Shown here: positions 9,130 through 17,351 of the stretch, one piece after another
How positions within the stretch are numbered: the first letter of the stretch is position 1
How the letters are laid out: each line of letters opens with the position of its first letter
Source: an uncultured Clostridia bacterium
GTDB taxonomy: Bacteria; Bacillota; Clostridia; TANB77; CAG-508
Length of the DNA: 34,959 bases
Assembly: GCA_944386685.1 (NCBI GenBank)
Contig: CALXCA010000020.1
Span: 1-34,959, forward strand
Direction: 5' to 3'
Position numbers and translations under genes: made by a program
The notes under the pieces: model-generated
The model's input: the letters and a program-made list of their open reading frames with translations, nothing else
Databases searched by the model: none
Told to the model about the DNA's origin: nothing

Positions 9130-9489
9130 ATGATTAAAAAGACAAACAGAAAATTAGAAAGAGAAAAAAGACATGCTAGAGTTAGAAATAAAGTTTCTGG
9201 AACAGCTGAAAGACCAAGATTATGTGTATATAAAAGTAATTCAAATATATATGCACAAATTATAGATGATGTTGCTGGTAATACATTAGTTTCTGCATCA
9301 ACATTAGATAAAGAAGTAAAAACAAAAAAATCTAATATAGAAGCTGCAAAAGAAGTTGGAACTTTAATTGCAAAAAGAGCTGTTTCAAAAAATATAAAAA
9401 CTGTTGTATATGATCGTAGTGGATATATATATCACGGAATTGTAAAAGAACTAGCAGAAGCTGCTAGAGAGGGTGGACTTGAATTCTAA
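9130..9489 (+). CDS. rplR: 50S ribosomal protein L18
   Basis: L18 bridges 5S and 23S rRNA with L5. The 119-aa product has [41 protein letters not shown] and the C-terminal [26 protein letters not shown] signature. The ATG is preceded by AGAAAGGAG. It is separated from rplF by the hairpin spacer but is still on the same strand. Confidence 0.98.
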   Translation: MIKKTNRKLEREKRHARVRNKVSGTAERPRLCVYKSNSNIYAQIIDDVAGNTLVSASTLDKEVKTKKSNIEAAKEVGTLIAKRAVSKNIKTVVYDRSGYIYHGIVKELAEAAREGGLEF

Positions 9490-9540
9490 TTTTATAATAA
9501 AGTTGTAAAACTAAACTAAAAGGAGGGAAAAACAAAACCT

Positions 9541-10032
9541 ATGGAAGAAAATAAAATGCCAGAGTTAAAAGAAAAAGTAGTTGCTATAAATAGAGTTGCA
9601 AAAGTAGTAAAAGGTGGTAGAACATTTAGATTCAGTGCTGTTGTAATTGTAGGAGATGAAAATGGACATGTAGGAATCGGAAATGGAAAAGCTGCAGAAG
9701 TACCAGATGCAATTAAAAAAGCAATTCAAGAAGCAAAGAAAAATTTAATAGAAGTTCCTGTTGTAGGAACAACAATACCTCATGAATATGTTGGTGAATT
9801 TGGTAGTGCAAAAGTAATATTAAAACCAGCTAAAGTTGGTACAGGACTTATTACAGGAGGAAGTGTAAGACCAGTACTTGAACTTGCAGGATATAGAGAT
9901 GTACGTACAAAAGTTTTAGGAACAAATAATCCAAGAAATGTTGTATATGCAACTCTTGAAGGATTAAAAAACATGAGAACAATAGAACAAGTTGCTAAAA
10001 AGAGAAACAAAAAAGTAGAAGATATTTTATAA
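9541..10032 (+). CDS. rpsE: 30S ribosomal protein S5
   Basis: S5 helps mRNA unwinding and decoding accuracy. The 163-aa product has the double-stranded RNA binding fold start [42 protein letters not shown] and the C-terminal [24 protein letters not shown] part. An ATG at 9556 is a possible later start, but it lies farther from the AAGGAGGG SD. The next gene should be rpmD (L30); it is absent. Confidence 0.97.
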   Translation: MEENKMPELKEKVVAINRVAKVVKGGRTFRFSAVVIVGDENGHVGIGNGKAAEVPDAIKKAIQEAKKNLIEVPVVGTTIPHEYVGEFGSAKVILKPAKVGTGLITGGSVRPVLELAGYRDVRTKVLGTNNPRNVVYATLEGLKNMRTIEQVAKKRNKKVEDIL

Positions 10033-10042
10033 TTTATATAAA

Positions 10043-10153
10043 TAGCAAACTTGTAAAGTTCTAAGTAAAATAATAAAAAATGATTTTATAATATTTGTTC
10101 CTGAGAAATAGGAAAGAAATGATTTATAATATATAATTTTGCAAGTTGCTATA
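10043..10153 (+). repeat. Inverted-repeat spacer in the place of rpmD
   Basis: The 156-bp gap between rpsE and rplO lacks any frame resembling L30. TAGCAAACTTG near 10043 pairs, with one bulge, with CAAGTTGCTA near 10142-10151. Inside are a direct repeat (AATGATTTTATAATAT and AATGATTTATAATATA) and a small TTCCT/AGGAA hairpin at about 10098-10114. The layout resembles the rplF-rplR hairpin. Confidence 0.5.
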
Positions 10154-10188
10154 ATTAACCAAAAGTCAAAATAGGGAGGTGCAAGCAA

Positions 10189-10623
10189 ATGAAACTAGGA
10201 GAATTAAAACCAGCTGTTGAAAAAGAAAAAAGAAAAAGAGTTGGACGTGGAATAGGTTCTGGAACAGGAAAAACTTCAGGAAAAGGACATAAAGGACAAA
10301 AAGCAAGAAGTGGTGGAGGAGTTAGACGTGGATTTGAAGGTGGTCAAACACCATTATATAGACGTTTACCAAAAAGAGGATTCACAAATATTCATGCAAA
10401 CAAATATACTGAAGTAACACTTACCATGTTAAATAAATCAAAAGCAACTGATGTAACAGCAGAAAGCTTAGTAGAAGAAGGAATTATTGGAAAAATAAAT
10501 GATGGTATTGTAGTTTTAGCTACAGGAAAATTAGATAAAAAATTAAATGTAAAAGCCAAAAAATTCACAGCTACAGCAAAAGAAAAAATAGAAGCCTTAG
10601 GCGGAAAGGCAGAGGTGATTTAA
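10189..10623 (+). CDS. rplO: 50S ribosomal protein L15
   Basis: L15 is a late 50S assembly protein. The 144-aa product has the glycine and arginine rich N-terminus [50 protein letters not shown] and a globular C-terminal half. A GGGAGGTG SD precedes the ATG. It directly abuts secY, whose SD is inside its last codons. Confidence 0.98.
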   Translation: MKLGELKPAVEKEKRKRVGRGIGSGTGKTSGKGHKGQKARSGGGVRRGFEGGQTPLYRRLPKRGFTNIHANKYTEVTLTMLNKSKATDVTAESLVEEGIIGKINDGIVVLATGKLDKKLNVKAKKFTATAKEKIEALGGKAEVI

Positions 10624-11943
10624 TTGTTTAAAACAATAAAAAATGCTTTAAAAACACCAGATGTTAGAAAAAGATTATTATATACATTATTATTAATTAT
10701 ATTATTTAGATTAGGATGTTATATAACAGTTCCAGGAGTTAATACAATTATTTTAAATGAAGCAATGTCTTCAGCAAACGGAATTGCAGGATTTATTGAT
10801 ATTATATCTGGAGGAGCTTTTTCTAGATTTTCAATTTTTGCAATGTCAATAAGTCCATATATTACAGCATCAATTGTTGTTCAATTACTTGCTATGGTTA
10901 TACCTTCATTAGAGAGAATGGTAAAAGAAGGTGGAGAAGAAGGCAGAAGAGTAATGAACAAATGGACTAAAGTAATTACAATTATTTTAGCATTAATTGA
11001 GGCTATAGGAATTTATTTAGGATATAGATCTACAGGTATATTTATAAATGAAGGATGGCTAACTGGTATATTAGTTGTTGCTTCACTTGTTGCAGGAACA
11101 TCACTACTTATGTGGTTAGGAGAACAAATAACAAGTAGAGGAATAGGAAATGGTATTTCTATTATAATATTTATAGGAATTATATCAGGATTACCATCAG
11201 GAATAACTACAATTTGGAATTTAATATTTACAAGTAGTGGATTTAATACAGTAGGTTTAATTACAGCTTTAGGAATTATTATTGGAGCATTACTATTAGT
11301 TGCAGGTGTTGTATTTGTACAACAAGCAGAAAGAAGAGTTCCAGTACAATATTCTAAAAAAGTAGTTGGAAGAAAAATGGTTGGAGCACAAAGTACCCAT
11401 ATTCCATTAAAACTTGCTATGGCAGGTGTAATGCCAGTAATTTTTGCTTCATCATTTATGACATTTCCGGCAATGATAATATCTATATTTGTTAAAGATG
11501 TATCTACACTAACAGGATTTTGGGCAGGAGTTTATAATTTCTCTATTGCTACATCATCATCTAGTGTTGGATGGGGATATTCTCTTGCAAATGCTATAGT
11601 ATATTTACTATTAATTATGGGATTCACATTTTTCTATACTTATGCAACATTTAATCCTGCAGAAGTATCAAACAATATTAAGAAAAATGGAGGATTTATT
11701 CCTGGAATTAGAGCAGGAAAACCAACAACAGATTATTTATCTTCAATAATATCAAAATTAACATTATTTGGAGGTTTATTCTTAGCAGTAATAGCAATAC
11801 TTCCAATGTTATTAAGATTTACAAGTTTAAATATTTCATTTGGAGGAACATCAATATTAATCGTTGTAGGTGTAGCTCTTGAAACAGTTCAACAATTAGA
11901 ATCACAATTAGTAATGAGACATTATAAAGGTTTCTTAGAATAA
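10624..11943 (+). CDS. secY: Protein translocase subunit SecY
   Basis: SecY is the channel of the Sec translocon in the cytoplasmic membrane, working with SecE, SecG and SecA. The 439-aa product has ten hydrophobic segments, the SISPYITASIVVQLL segment (TM2), and the conserved GIGNGISIIIFIGI and NPAEVSNNIKKNGGFIPGIRAG cytosolic loops. The start is TTG directly behind the rplO stop, with GAGGTG as SD. In most Bacillota adk, map and infA follow; here rpmF follows after 38 bp. Confidence 0.98.
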   Translation: MFKTIKNALKTPDVRKRLLYTLLLIILFRLGCYITVPGVNTIILNEAMSSANGIAGFIDIISGGAFSRFSIFAMSISPYITASIVVQLLAMVIPSLERMVKEGGEEGRRVMNKWTKVITIILALIEAIGIYLGYRSTGIFINEGWLTGILVVASLVAGTSLLMWLGEQITSRGIGNGISIIIFIGIISGLPSGITTIWNLIFTSSGFNTVGLITALGIIIGALLLVAGVVFVQQAERRVPVQYSKKVVGRKMVGAQSTHIPLKLAMAGVMPVIFASSFMTFPAMIISIFVKDVSTLTGFWAGVYNFSIATSSSSVGWGYSLANAIVYLLLIMGFTFFYTYATFNPAEVSNNIKKNGGFIPGIRAGKPTTDYLSSIISKLTLFGGLFLAVIAILPMLLRFTSLNISFGGTSILIVVGVALETVQQLESQLVMRHYKGFLE

Positions 11944-11981
11944 AGAGATTAAGACACAATCTTATGTTAGGAGGGATTTAG

Positions 11982-12167
11982 ATGGCACAGCCAAAAAGAA
12001 GATGGTCAAAAGCTAGAACACATGCAAAAAGATCAACATGGAAAGTTGAAGCTCCAAAATTTGCAACTTGTCCTCATTGCCATGAGCCAGTATTACCACA
12101 TAGAGTATGCTCAAATTGTGGATATTATGATGGAAAAGAAGTAGTTGCAATAAAGGAAGAAAAATAA
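11982..12167 (+). CDS. rpmF: 50S ribosomal protein L32, zinc form
   Basis: L32 is a small late-binding 50S protein. The 61-aa product starts MAQPKRRWSKARTHAKRS and carries a zinc ribbon at C30, C33, C43 and C46 (CPHC and CSNC). rpmF usually lies with yceD (DUF177) or plsX, so its position behind secY is not the common one. A terminator follows at once, marking the end of the ribosomal cluster. Confidence 0.95.
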   Translation: MAQPKRRWSKARTHAKRSTWKVEAPKFATCPHCHEPVLPHRVCSNCGYYDGKEVVAIKEEK

Positions 12168-12171
12168 TAAT

Positions 12172-12203
12172 ATGACAAAACACCTATAGGTGTTTTTTGT
12201 CAT
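12172..12203 (+). terminator. Terminator after rpmF
   Basis: ATGACAAAACACCT at 12172-12185 pairs with 12188-12203 around a 2-nt centre, with two extra T residues on the right arm. The right arm contains a six-T run, so it works as an intrinsic terminator in the + direction. It closes the ribosomal cluster; some read-through to pyk is possible because the next gap is only 29 bp. Confidence 0.75.
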
Positions 12204-12232
12204 GTTCTGTAAGATAAGGGAGGATTTTTAAG

Positions 12233-13666
12233 ATGAAAAATTTAAGAAAAACAAAAATCGTAGGAACAATTGGACCAGCTAGTGAAAATAAATTAGAAGA
12301 ATTATTTGCAGCAGGATTAAATGTATGTAGAATCAACTATTCTCATGGAAGTTGGGAAGAACAATCTGAAAAAACAGAAAAAATTATTGAATTAAGAGAA
12401 AAATTAGATTTACCAATTGCCTTATTATTAGACATGAAAGGTCCTGAAATAAGAACAGGAATGTTATATACAGGAAAAAATACAAAAATCCAATTACAAG
12501 ATGGTCAAAAATTTACATTAGTAAATGAAGATATTGTTGGAAATGAAGAAAAAGTTTCTGTATCATATAAAGAATTATATAAAGATGTACAACCAGGAAC
12601 AAAAATTTTAATAGATGATGGTGCAATTGAATTAAGAGTTGATGAAGTTGTAGATAAAGATATAGTTTGTACAGTAGTTCATGGAAATGGTTTAGGAAGT
12701 AGAAAAACAATGAATTTACCTGGAACAATTATTAGATTACCAGGATTATCTGAAAAAGATATTGCAGACTTAAAAACAGCATGTGAACATGACTATGATT
12801 TTGTTGCAATTTCATTTGCAAGAAATTTAGATGATATTAACCAAGTAAGAAAAGTATTAGATGAAAATGGTGGAAAAGATATTCAAATTATCACAAAAAT
12901 AGAAAATGTTGAAGGATTATCTAATTTAGATGCTATTTTACAAGAAGCAGATGGTCAAATGATTGCACGTGGTGATATGGCAACAGAAACAGATTATACA
13001 GAACCACCAGTAGTTCAAAAAAGAATTATTAGAGGATGTAATAAATTATTTAGACCAGCAATTACAGCTACTCAAATGTTAGAGTCAATGACACATCAAC
13101 CATTACCAACAAGAGCAGAAGCAAGTGACGTAGCAAATGCTATTTATGACAGAACAAGTGCTATAATGCTTTCTGGAGAATGTGCTCAAGGAGATTATCC
13201 AGTTGAATGTGTTCAAACAATGGTAAAAATTGCAAATAGAGTTGAACCAGAAATACATTATTGGAAAAGATTTGATAAAAATGAAGATTTAGATTTATCA
13301 AATGATGAAGCAAAAATTGCATATTCATCTTGTGTAACAGCTAAAAATACTAATGCTAATGCAATTGTAGCATATACTCATACAGGAGATTCTGCAAGAA
13401 TATTAGCAGGTTTAGGTGCAGGTTGCCCAATTTTAGCAATAACAGATAATAAGAGAACATTCCATCAATTAGCTTTATGTTGGAATGTAACACCAGTATA
13501 TGTAGATGCTGGAGAAACAATTGAAGAAACAATTGAAAAGGGAATCCAAAAATTAAAAGATAAAGAAATTCTAGAAAGAGGTGATGTTGTTGTTATTTCT
13601 GGTGGAGCAAAAAAGTTCACAAGCGGAATGACAACAAAAGTTACTGGCGGAATTTTGAGAGTATAA
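12233..13666 (+). CDS. pyk: Pyruvate kinase
   Basis: Pyruvate kinase makes pyruvate and ATP from phosphoenolpyruvate and ADP in the last step of glycolysis. The 477-aa protein has RKTKIVGTIGPAS, RINYSHGS, DMKGPEIRTG (about 67-76), the ITKIENVEGLSNLDAIL lysine region, IARGDMATE and ATQMLESMT. The B domain is present and there is no extra C-terminal PEP-utiliser domain. The end GGAKKFTSGMTTKVTGGILRV departs from the usual AGxPxGxxGxTN pattern. No separate promoter is obvious between the rpmF terminator and the GGGAGGA SD, so expression may come from read-through or from a promoter inside rpmF. Confidence 0.95.
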   Translation: MKNLRKTKIVGTIGPASENKLEELFAAGLNVCRINYSHGSWEEQSEKTEKIIELREKLDLPIALLLDMKGPEIRTGMLYTGKNTKIQLQDGQKFTLVNEDIVGNEEKVSVSYKELYKDVQPGTKILIDDGAIELRVDEVVDKDIVCTVVHGNGLGSRKTMNLPGTIIRLPGLSEKDIADLKTACEHDYDFVAISFARNLDDINQVRKVLDENGGKDIQIITKIENVEGLSNLDAILQEADGQMIARGDMATETDYTEPPVVQKRIIRGCNKLFRPAITATQMLESMTHQPLPTRAEASDVANAIYDRTSAIMLSGECAQGDYPVECVQTMVKIANRVEPEIHYWKRFDKNEDLDLSNDEAKIAYSSCVTAKNTNANAIVAYTHTGDSARILAGLGAGCPILAITDNKRTFHQLALCWNVTPVYVDAGETIEETIEKGIQKLKDKEILERGDVVVISGGAKKFTSGMTTKVTGGILRV

Positions 13667-13692
13667 ATAAATTATTTCTATAATTTATGATA

Positions 13693-13729
13693 GTGAAAAT
13701 ATAATTTTAAATATAAAAATTTTATTTTC
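13693..13729. other. AT-rich stem after pyk
   Basis: TGAAAATATAATTTT at 13693-13707 pairs with 13715-13729 with one mismatch. It is followed by A residues on the + strand and is therefore a weak terminator for pyk. It lies just before the much stronger palindrome at 13754. Confidence 0.4.
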
Positions 13730-13753
13730 AAAAGAAAAAAAGAAAACTGAAAA

Positions 13754-13795
13754 AAGAAAACTGGAGACAAGAAATTTCTTGTCTCCAGTTTTCTT
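13754..13795. terminator. Perfect 42-bp palindrome, bidirectional terminator
   Basis: Bases 13754-13774 are the exact reverse complement of 13775-13795, a 21-bp arm with TTTTCTT at the end on either strand. It stands between the convergent genes pyk and the minus-strand gene ending at 13835. It most probably terminates both transcripts. The GGAGACAAGAAA core is GC-richer than the surroundings. Confidence 0.85.
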
Positions 13796-13834
13796 GTACG
13801 ATAAAGAGCTTCTTCAAAGTTCTTTATCTAGATT

Positions 13835-14851
13835 TTAGAGGTTACCGCAGGTTTCCTCCAATAAGGAAAAATAAGAGTCAAGGAAACGCGTAATAGTTTC
13901 CTTTTTTCTAACCAAATAGTCCGGGTCAAGACCAGCCATCCTGACCTCGTCATGGACTCTTATGTAGTCATCAACGAGATCTGCATTGGCAACAATCTTG
14001 TCCAGTTCCGGAGGAATTGCCACCGGGATATTCTGCTGTTGCATAGTAGTTTCTCCTTCCACATGTTCGACCTGTTGCTCAACGAGTTTATCTTCCTCTT
14101 TAGTAGAGGGTTCCTCTTCTATGAGAGGTAAATTTTGAGGCACCTGGGGAACAACGCCAGAAACTTCTTCTTCTTTGGAATAATTTACTTCTGTTAAATT
14201 CTCAGAAGAAGAAAGAATGGCATCTGAAGAATAATTCCCTTGCCGCCCCTGACATTCATCAAAGTATTCACTCAGGAATATCCCAATTACTTGAGATTTT
14301 TCCATCAAAGCCAAAGCTTCGTGCTGTCTTAAATTCAGGTTCTTTAATCCCCCAAACTTGTAGTTCTCCTTGGAAGATTTCAGGAGCCAGATGGTTTTCT
14401 CAATCAAACCATTATTGACCCCATAATTTACCTGAAGAAAAACTTTAACAAATTGATAAATACAATAGGTAATTATTGCATCGGTCCCAAAACTCTTGAC
14501 GAATTTTTTATAGCTCGTCAACTGCTCATCATTTTCCTTCATGAATTCTCTGTTAATATTAACAGAGAATTGAAACCTCAACTCATTTCTGAGCAGAGTA
14601 ACCAGCTCCAACGGAATAAACTTAAATGATGCATCCTCCTTTTCTACCTCTGTGGTAAGCCTCAAAGAATTCAAGGCTTCCTCCCTAGACTCGTTAAAAG
14701 ACATGTTCCACAGCACATTTTGCAATGTGCTACTCGACATCACCATAGCATTGTTCATGGCATTGTCAAAGTAGTTTTGAGCAAGCCCAAATCTTTCCAG
14801 ACTTACTTTGAACTTACTCCGAAGTGCGTAAGTACTCGAATTCTTGTCCAT
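13835..14851 (-). CDS. Unrecognised soluble protein, likely acquired gene
   Basis: I do not recognise this 338-aa protein. Residues 1-205 look like a compact helical domain (SLERFGLAQNYFDNAMNNAM; TYCIYQFVKVFLQVNYG). About 215-278 is an acidic, Q/E/P-rich linker, and 279-338 is a second short helical module (IPPELDKIVANADLVDDYIR onward). There is no signal peptide or membrane segment. Base composition is clearly richer in GC than all neighbours, and codons such as CTC, CCC, CAG and GCC are used, which suggests transfer. It has its own consensus promoter, a GGAGGT SD and a strong terminator, so it is a self-contained cassette. A 28-bp palindrome lies inside it. Confidence 0.8.
   Translation of the reverse strand: MDKNSSTYALRSKFKVSLERFGLAQNYFDNAMNNAMVMSSSTLQNVLWNMSFNESREEALNSLRLTTEVEKEDASFKFIPLELVTLLRNELRFQFSVNINREFMKENDEQLTSYKKFVKSFGTDAIITYCIYQFVKVFLQVNYGVNNGLIEKTIWLLKSSKENYKFGGLKNLNLRQHEALALMEKSQVIGIFLSEYFDECQGRQGNYSSDAILSSSENLTEVNYSKEEEVSGVVPQVPQNLPLIEEEPSTKEEDKLVEQQVEHVEGETTMQQQNIPVAIPPELDKIVANADLVDDYIRVHDEVRMAGLDPDYLVRKKETITRFLDSYFSLLEETCGNL
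14544..14571. repeat. Perfect 28-bp palindrome inside the unknown gene
   Basis: AATTCTCTGTTAAT at 14544-14557 is followed directly by its exact reverse complement. It encodes the residues FSVNINREF of the unknown protein, in its N-terminal domain. Palindromes of this length rarely arise by chance inside a coding region; it may be a protein binding site or simply a result of codon choice. Confidence 0.7.
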
Positions 14852-15168
14852 AAGAATACCTCCAAAATCTTTTCAAAGTGCGAGTGTTTAACGAATATAA
14901 ATATTATATCATACTTTACAAATTATGTCAATCCGCATTTTGCTTGATAAATGATTGACACTCCTAAAAAAATAAAATATAGAAAATTGTAGTAATTTTA
15001 AAAAATTTATGCTATACTAGTAATATCTTAAATTAATAGATAAGAAACAATAAGAAACTTTAAGTTATAAAACTTAAAGTAAAAACAAAATTTTTATATT
15101 TGAAATTTTATTAAAAAAAAAGATTTTACTTTAAATCTTATAATATTATATGAGAAAGGAATAAAAAA
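14852..15168. other. Divergent intergenic region before der
   Basis: This 317-bp gap holds the minus-strand promoter and, facing right, two possible promoters for der: TTGACA at 14955-14960 with TATAGA at 14978-14983 (17-bp spacer), and an extended -10 (TGCTATACT) at 15010-15018. A perfect 10-bp stem (ACTTTAAGTT with its complement, around 15057-15080) lies in the der leader. No further gene is visible. Confidence 0.55.
14903..14931 (-). promoter_or_regulatory. Promoter of the unknown minus-strand gene
   Basis: On the minus strand TTGACA (14926-14931) is followed by a 17-bp spacer and TATAAT (14903-14908), a perfect consensus. The transcript would begin near 14896, giving a leader of about 45 nt that carries a GGAGGT SD. 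Confidence 0.85.
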
Positions 15169-16500
15169 ATGTCAAAACCAACAGTAGCAATTATAGGAAG
15201 ACCAAATGTAGGAAAATCAACTTTTTTCAATTATATAGTAGGAAGTAGAATATCAATTGTTGAAGATACACCAGGAGTTACAAGAGATAGAATATATGCA
15301 GAAACAAATTGGAGAGGAAGAACATTTACTGTTGTAGACACAGCAGGAATTGAGCCCAAAAGTGAAGATATAATAATATCTCAAATGAGAGAACAAGCAC
15401 AAATAGCAATAGAAATTGCAGATGTAATAGTATTTTTAACAGATATAAAACAAGGTGTAACAGCAACAGATGAAGAAATAGCAGTTATGTTAAGAAAATC
15501 TAAAAAACCAGTAATACTTGTATGTAATAAAGCAGATAACATGAGTAGAGACAAAAATGACATATATGAATTTTACAATTTAGGAATGGGAGATGTATAT
15601 CCTGTATCAGCAGCCAATGCACTAGGAATAGGGGATGTATTAGATGCAATTTATGAAAAACTTCCAGAAAAAAGTGATGATGAAGATGATGAAAGAATAA
15701 AAGTAGCAGTAATAGGAAAACCAAATGTAGGAAAATCATCATTAATAAACAAAATATTAGGAGAAAATAGAACAATTGTAAGTAGTATAGCAGGAACAAC
15801 TAGAGATGCAATAGATACAGAATATGAAAATAATCATGGAAAATATGTATTAATAGACACTGCTGGAATTAGAAGAAAAAGCAAAGTAACAGAATCAATT
15901 GAAAAATTTAGTATAATGAGAACACTACTTGCAATAGAAAGAGCAGATGTATGTTTAATGATGATAGATGCAACAGAAGGAGTAACAGACCAAGATGCAA
16001 AAATTGCAGGAGAAGCTCATGAAGCTGGAAAAGGAATAATAATTGTTGTTAATAAATGGGATGAGTATGAAAAAGAAACAGGAACATTGGAAAAATATAA
16101 AAAAGACATATATGCAAGATTATCATATTTATCATATGCACCAATAATATTTATTTCAGCAAAAACAGGTCAAAGAGTAGAAAAATTATTTGATTTAATA
16201 AATCATGTAAATGAACAAAACTCTATGAGAGTTACAACATCAGCATTAAATCAGGTAATAAATGAGGCAATAGCTTTAGTTCAACCACCAACAGACAAAG
16301 GTAAAAGATTAAAAATATTATATGGAACACAAGTAAGTACAAAACCACCAACATTTGTTATATTTGTAAATAATAAAGAATTATTTCATTTTTCATATGA
16401 AAGATATATAATAAATCAAATTAGAAGAGAATTTGGTTTAGATGGAACACCAGTTAGAATAATTGCAAGAGAGAAACATGAGAAAGGAGAGGTAGATTAA
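15169..16500 (+). CDS. der: Ribosome assembly GTPase Der (EngA)
   Basis: Der is an essential GTPase with two G domains in tandem that acts in 50S subunit maturation. The 443-aa product has G1 motifs GRPNVGKS (10-17) and GKPNVGKS (183-190), G3 motifs DTAG in both halves, and G4 motifs NKAD (120-123) and NKWD. The C-terminal KH-like domain ends in FGLDGTPVRIIAREK. The spacing to plsY is one base, so the pair is an operon, an order common in Clostridia. Confidence 0.98.
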   Translation: MSKPTVAIIGRPNVGKSTFFNYIVGSRISIVEDTPGVTRDRIYAETNWRGRTFTVVDTAGIEPKSEDIIISQMREQAQIAIEIADVIVFLTDIKQGVTATDEEIAVMLRKSKKPVILVCNKADNMSRDKNDIYEFYNLGMGDVYPVSAANALGIGDVLDAIYEKLPEKSDDEDDERIKVAVIGKPNVGKSSLINKILGENRTIVSSIAGTTRDAIDTEYENNHGKYVLIDTAGIRRKSKVTESIEKFSIMRTLLAIERADVCLMMIDATEGVTDQDAKIAGEAHEAGKGIIIVVNKWDEYEKETGTLEKYKKDIYARLSYLSYAPIIFISAKTGQRVEKLFDLINHVNEQNSMRVTTSALNQVINEAIALVQPPTDKGKRLKILYGTQVSTKPPTFVIFVNNKELFHFSYERYIINQIRREFGLDGTPVRIIAREKHEKGEVD

Positions 16501-16501
16501 T

Positions 16502-17131
16502 ATGGCTTCATATATTATAGTAGTTATAATTGCATATTTATTAGGAAGTATTAGTTTTTCAGTAATAATTAGTAAAAAATTAGCAGGATTTGATGTAAGA
16601 GAAAAAGGAAGTGGAAATGCAGGAGCAACAAATATGTTGCGTTCTGTTGGAGTAAAAGGAGCAATCTTAACTCTTATTGGAGACTGTTTAAAAGGTGTTA
16701 TTGCAATTTTAGTTGCAGTAATAGTAGGAAAAATTGCTAAAAATGCAGATAAAGCATTATTGGTTCAACTTGCAGGAATTGCAGTAGTTTTAGGACATAC
16801 ATTTCCTATTTTCTTTAATTTTAAAGGAGGAAAAGGTGTTGCAACAGCATTAGGAGTTGTATTAGTAACAAATTGGCAAATAGGTTTAATATGTTTAGTA
16901 TTTGCACTTGTACTAATGGCTTTAAGTAGAATGGTATCATTAGGATCAGTTGGAGCATGTGTCCTATTTCCTGTTTTAGTTTTGTTTATAAAAAGCAATT
17001 ATATAGTAACAGAAGGAAGTAGTTATCTAATATATAGCATAATATTAGCACTAATTGTAGCATTTAATCATAGAAGTAATATAAAAAGATTATTAACAGG
17101 AACAGAAAATAAAATAAGCTTTAAAAAGTAA
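16502..17131 (+). CDS. plsY: Glycerol-3-phosphate acyltransferase PlsY
   Basis: PlsY transfers the acyl group of acyl phosphate to glycerol 3-phosphate, the first step of phospholipid synthesis. It is a membrane protein. The 209-aa product has the three family motifs: GSISF near residue 15, GSGNAGATNMLR near 37, and GHTFPIFFNFKGGKGVAT near 98-115, among at least five hydrophobic segments. It works with gpsA, the next gene, which supplies its substrate. Confidence 0.97.
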   Translation: MASYIIVVIIAYLLGSISFSVIISKKLAGFDVREKGSGNAGATNMLRSVGVKGAILTLIGDCLKGVIAILVAVIVGKIAKNADKALLVQLAGIAVVLGHTFPIFFNFKGGKGVATALGVVLVTNWQIGLICLVFALVLMALSRMVSLGSVGACVLFPVLVLFIKSNYIVTEGSSYLIYSIILALIVAFNHRSNIKRLLTGTENKISFKK

Positions 17132-17288
17132 AAATAAATTAACGAATATTGAGTAAATTTCAAATATAATTAGAATTGTATAAATATAATGAAAACAAAA
17201 AATTGAAGATGTAAAATAAAAAACTCAATAAAAAATATAAAATTGTTATTAAGTATTAATATAAAATTTAATAAAACAAATGAAAACA

Positions 17289-17316
17289 GTTGAAAAACAA
17301 ACATAAAATTTTCAAC
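17289..17316 (+). other. Hairpin in the gpsA leader
   Basis: GTTGAAAA at 17289-17296 pairs with 17309-17316, with additional AACA/TGTT pairing outside. It lies 35 bp before the gpsA start and has no T-tract behind it. The rest of the 220-bp plsY-gpsA gap is AT-rich, without a clear promoter. Confidence 0.4.
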
Positions 17317-17351
17317 AGTGTTAAATCAAAAGGAAGGAATGTGATAAAAAA

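Noticed and set aside
10033..10188. A diverged rpmD in the rpsE-rplO gap
   Set aside because: The gap is 156 bp with stops in all frames and no L30-like residues. L30 needs about 180 bp.
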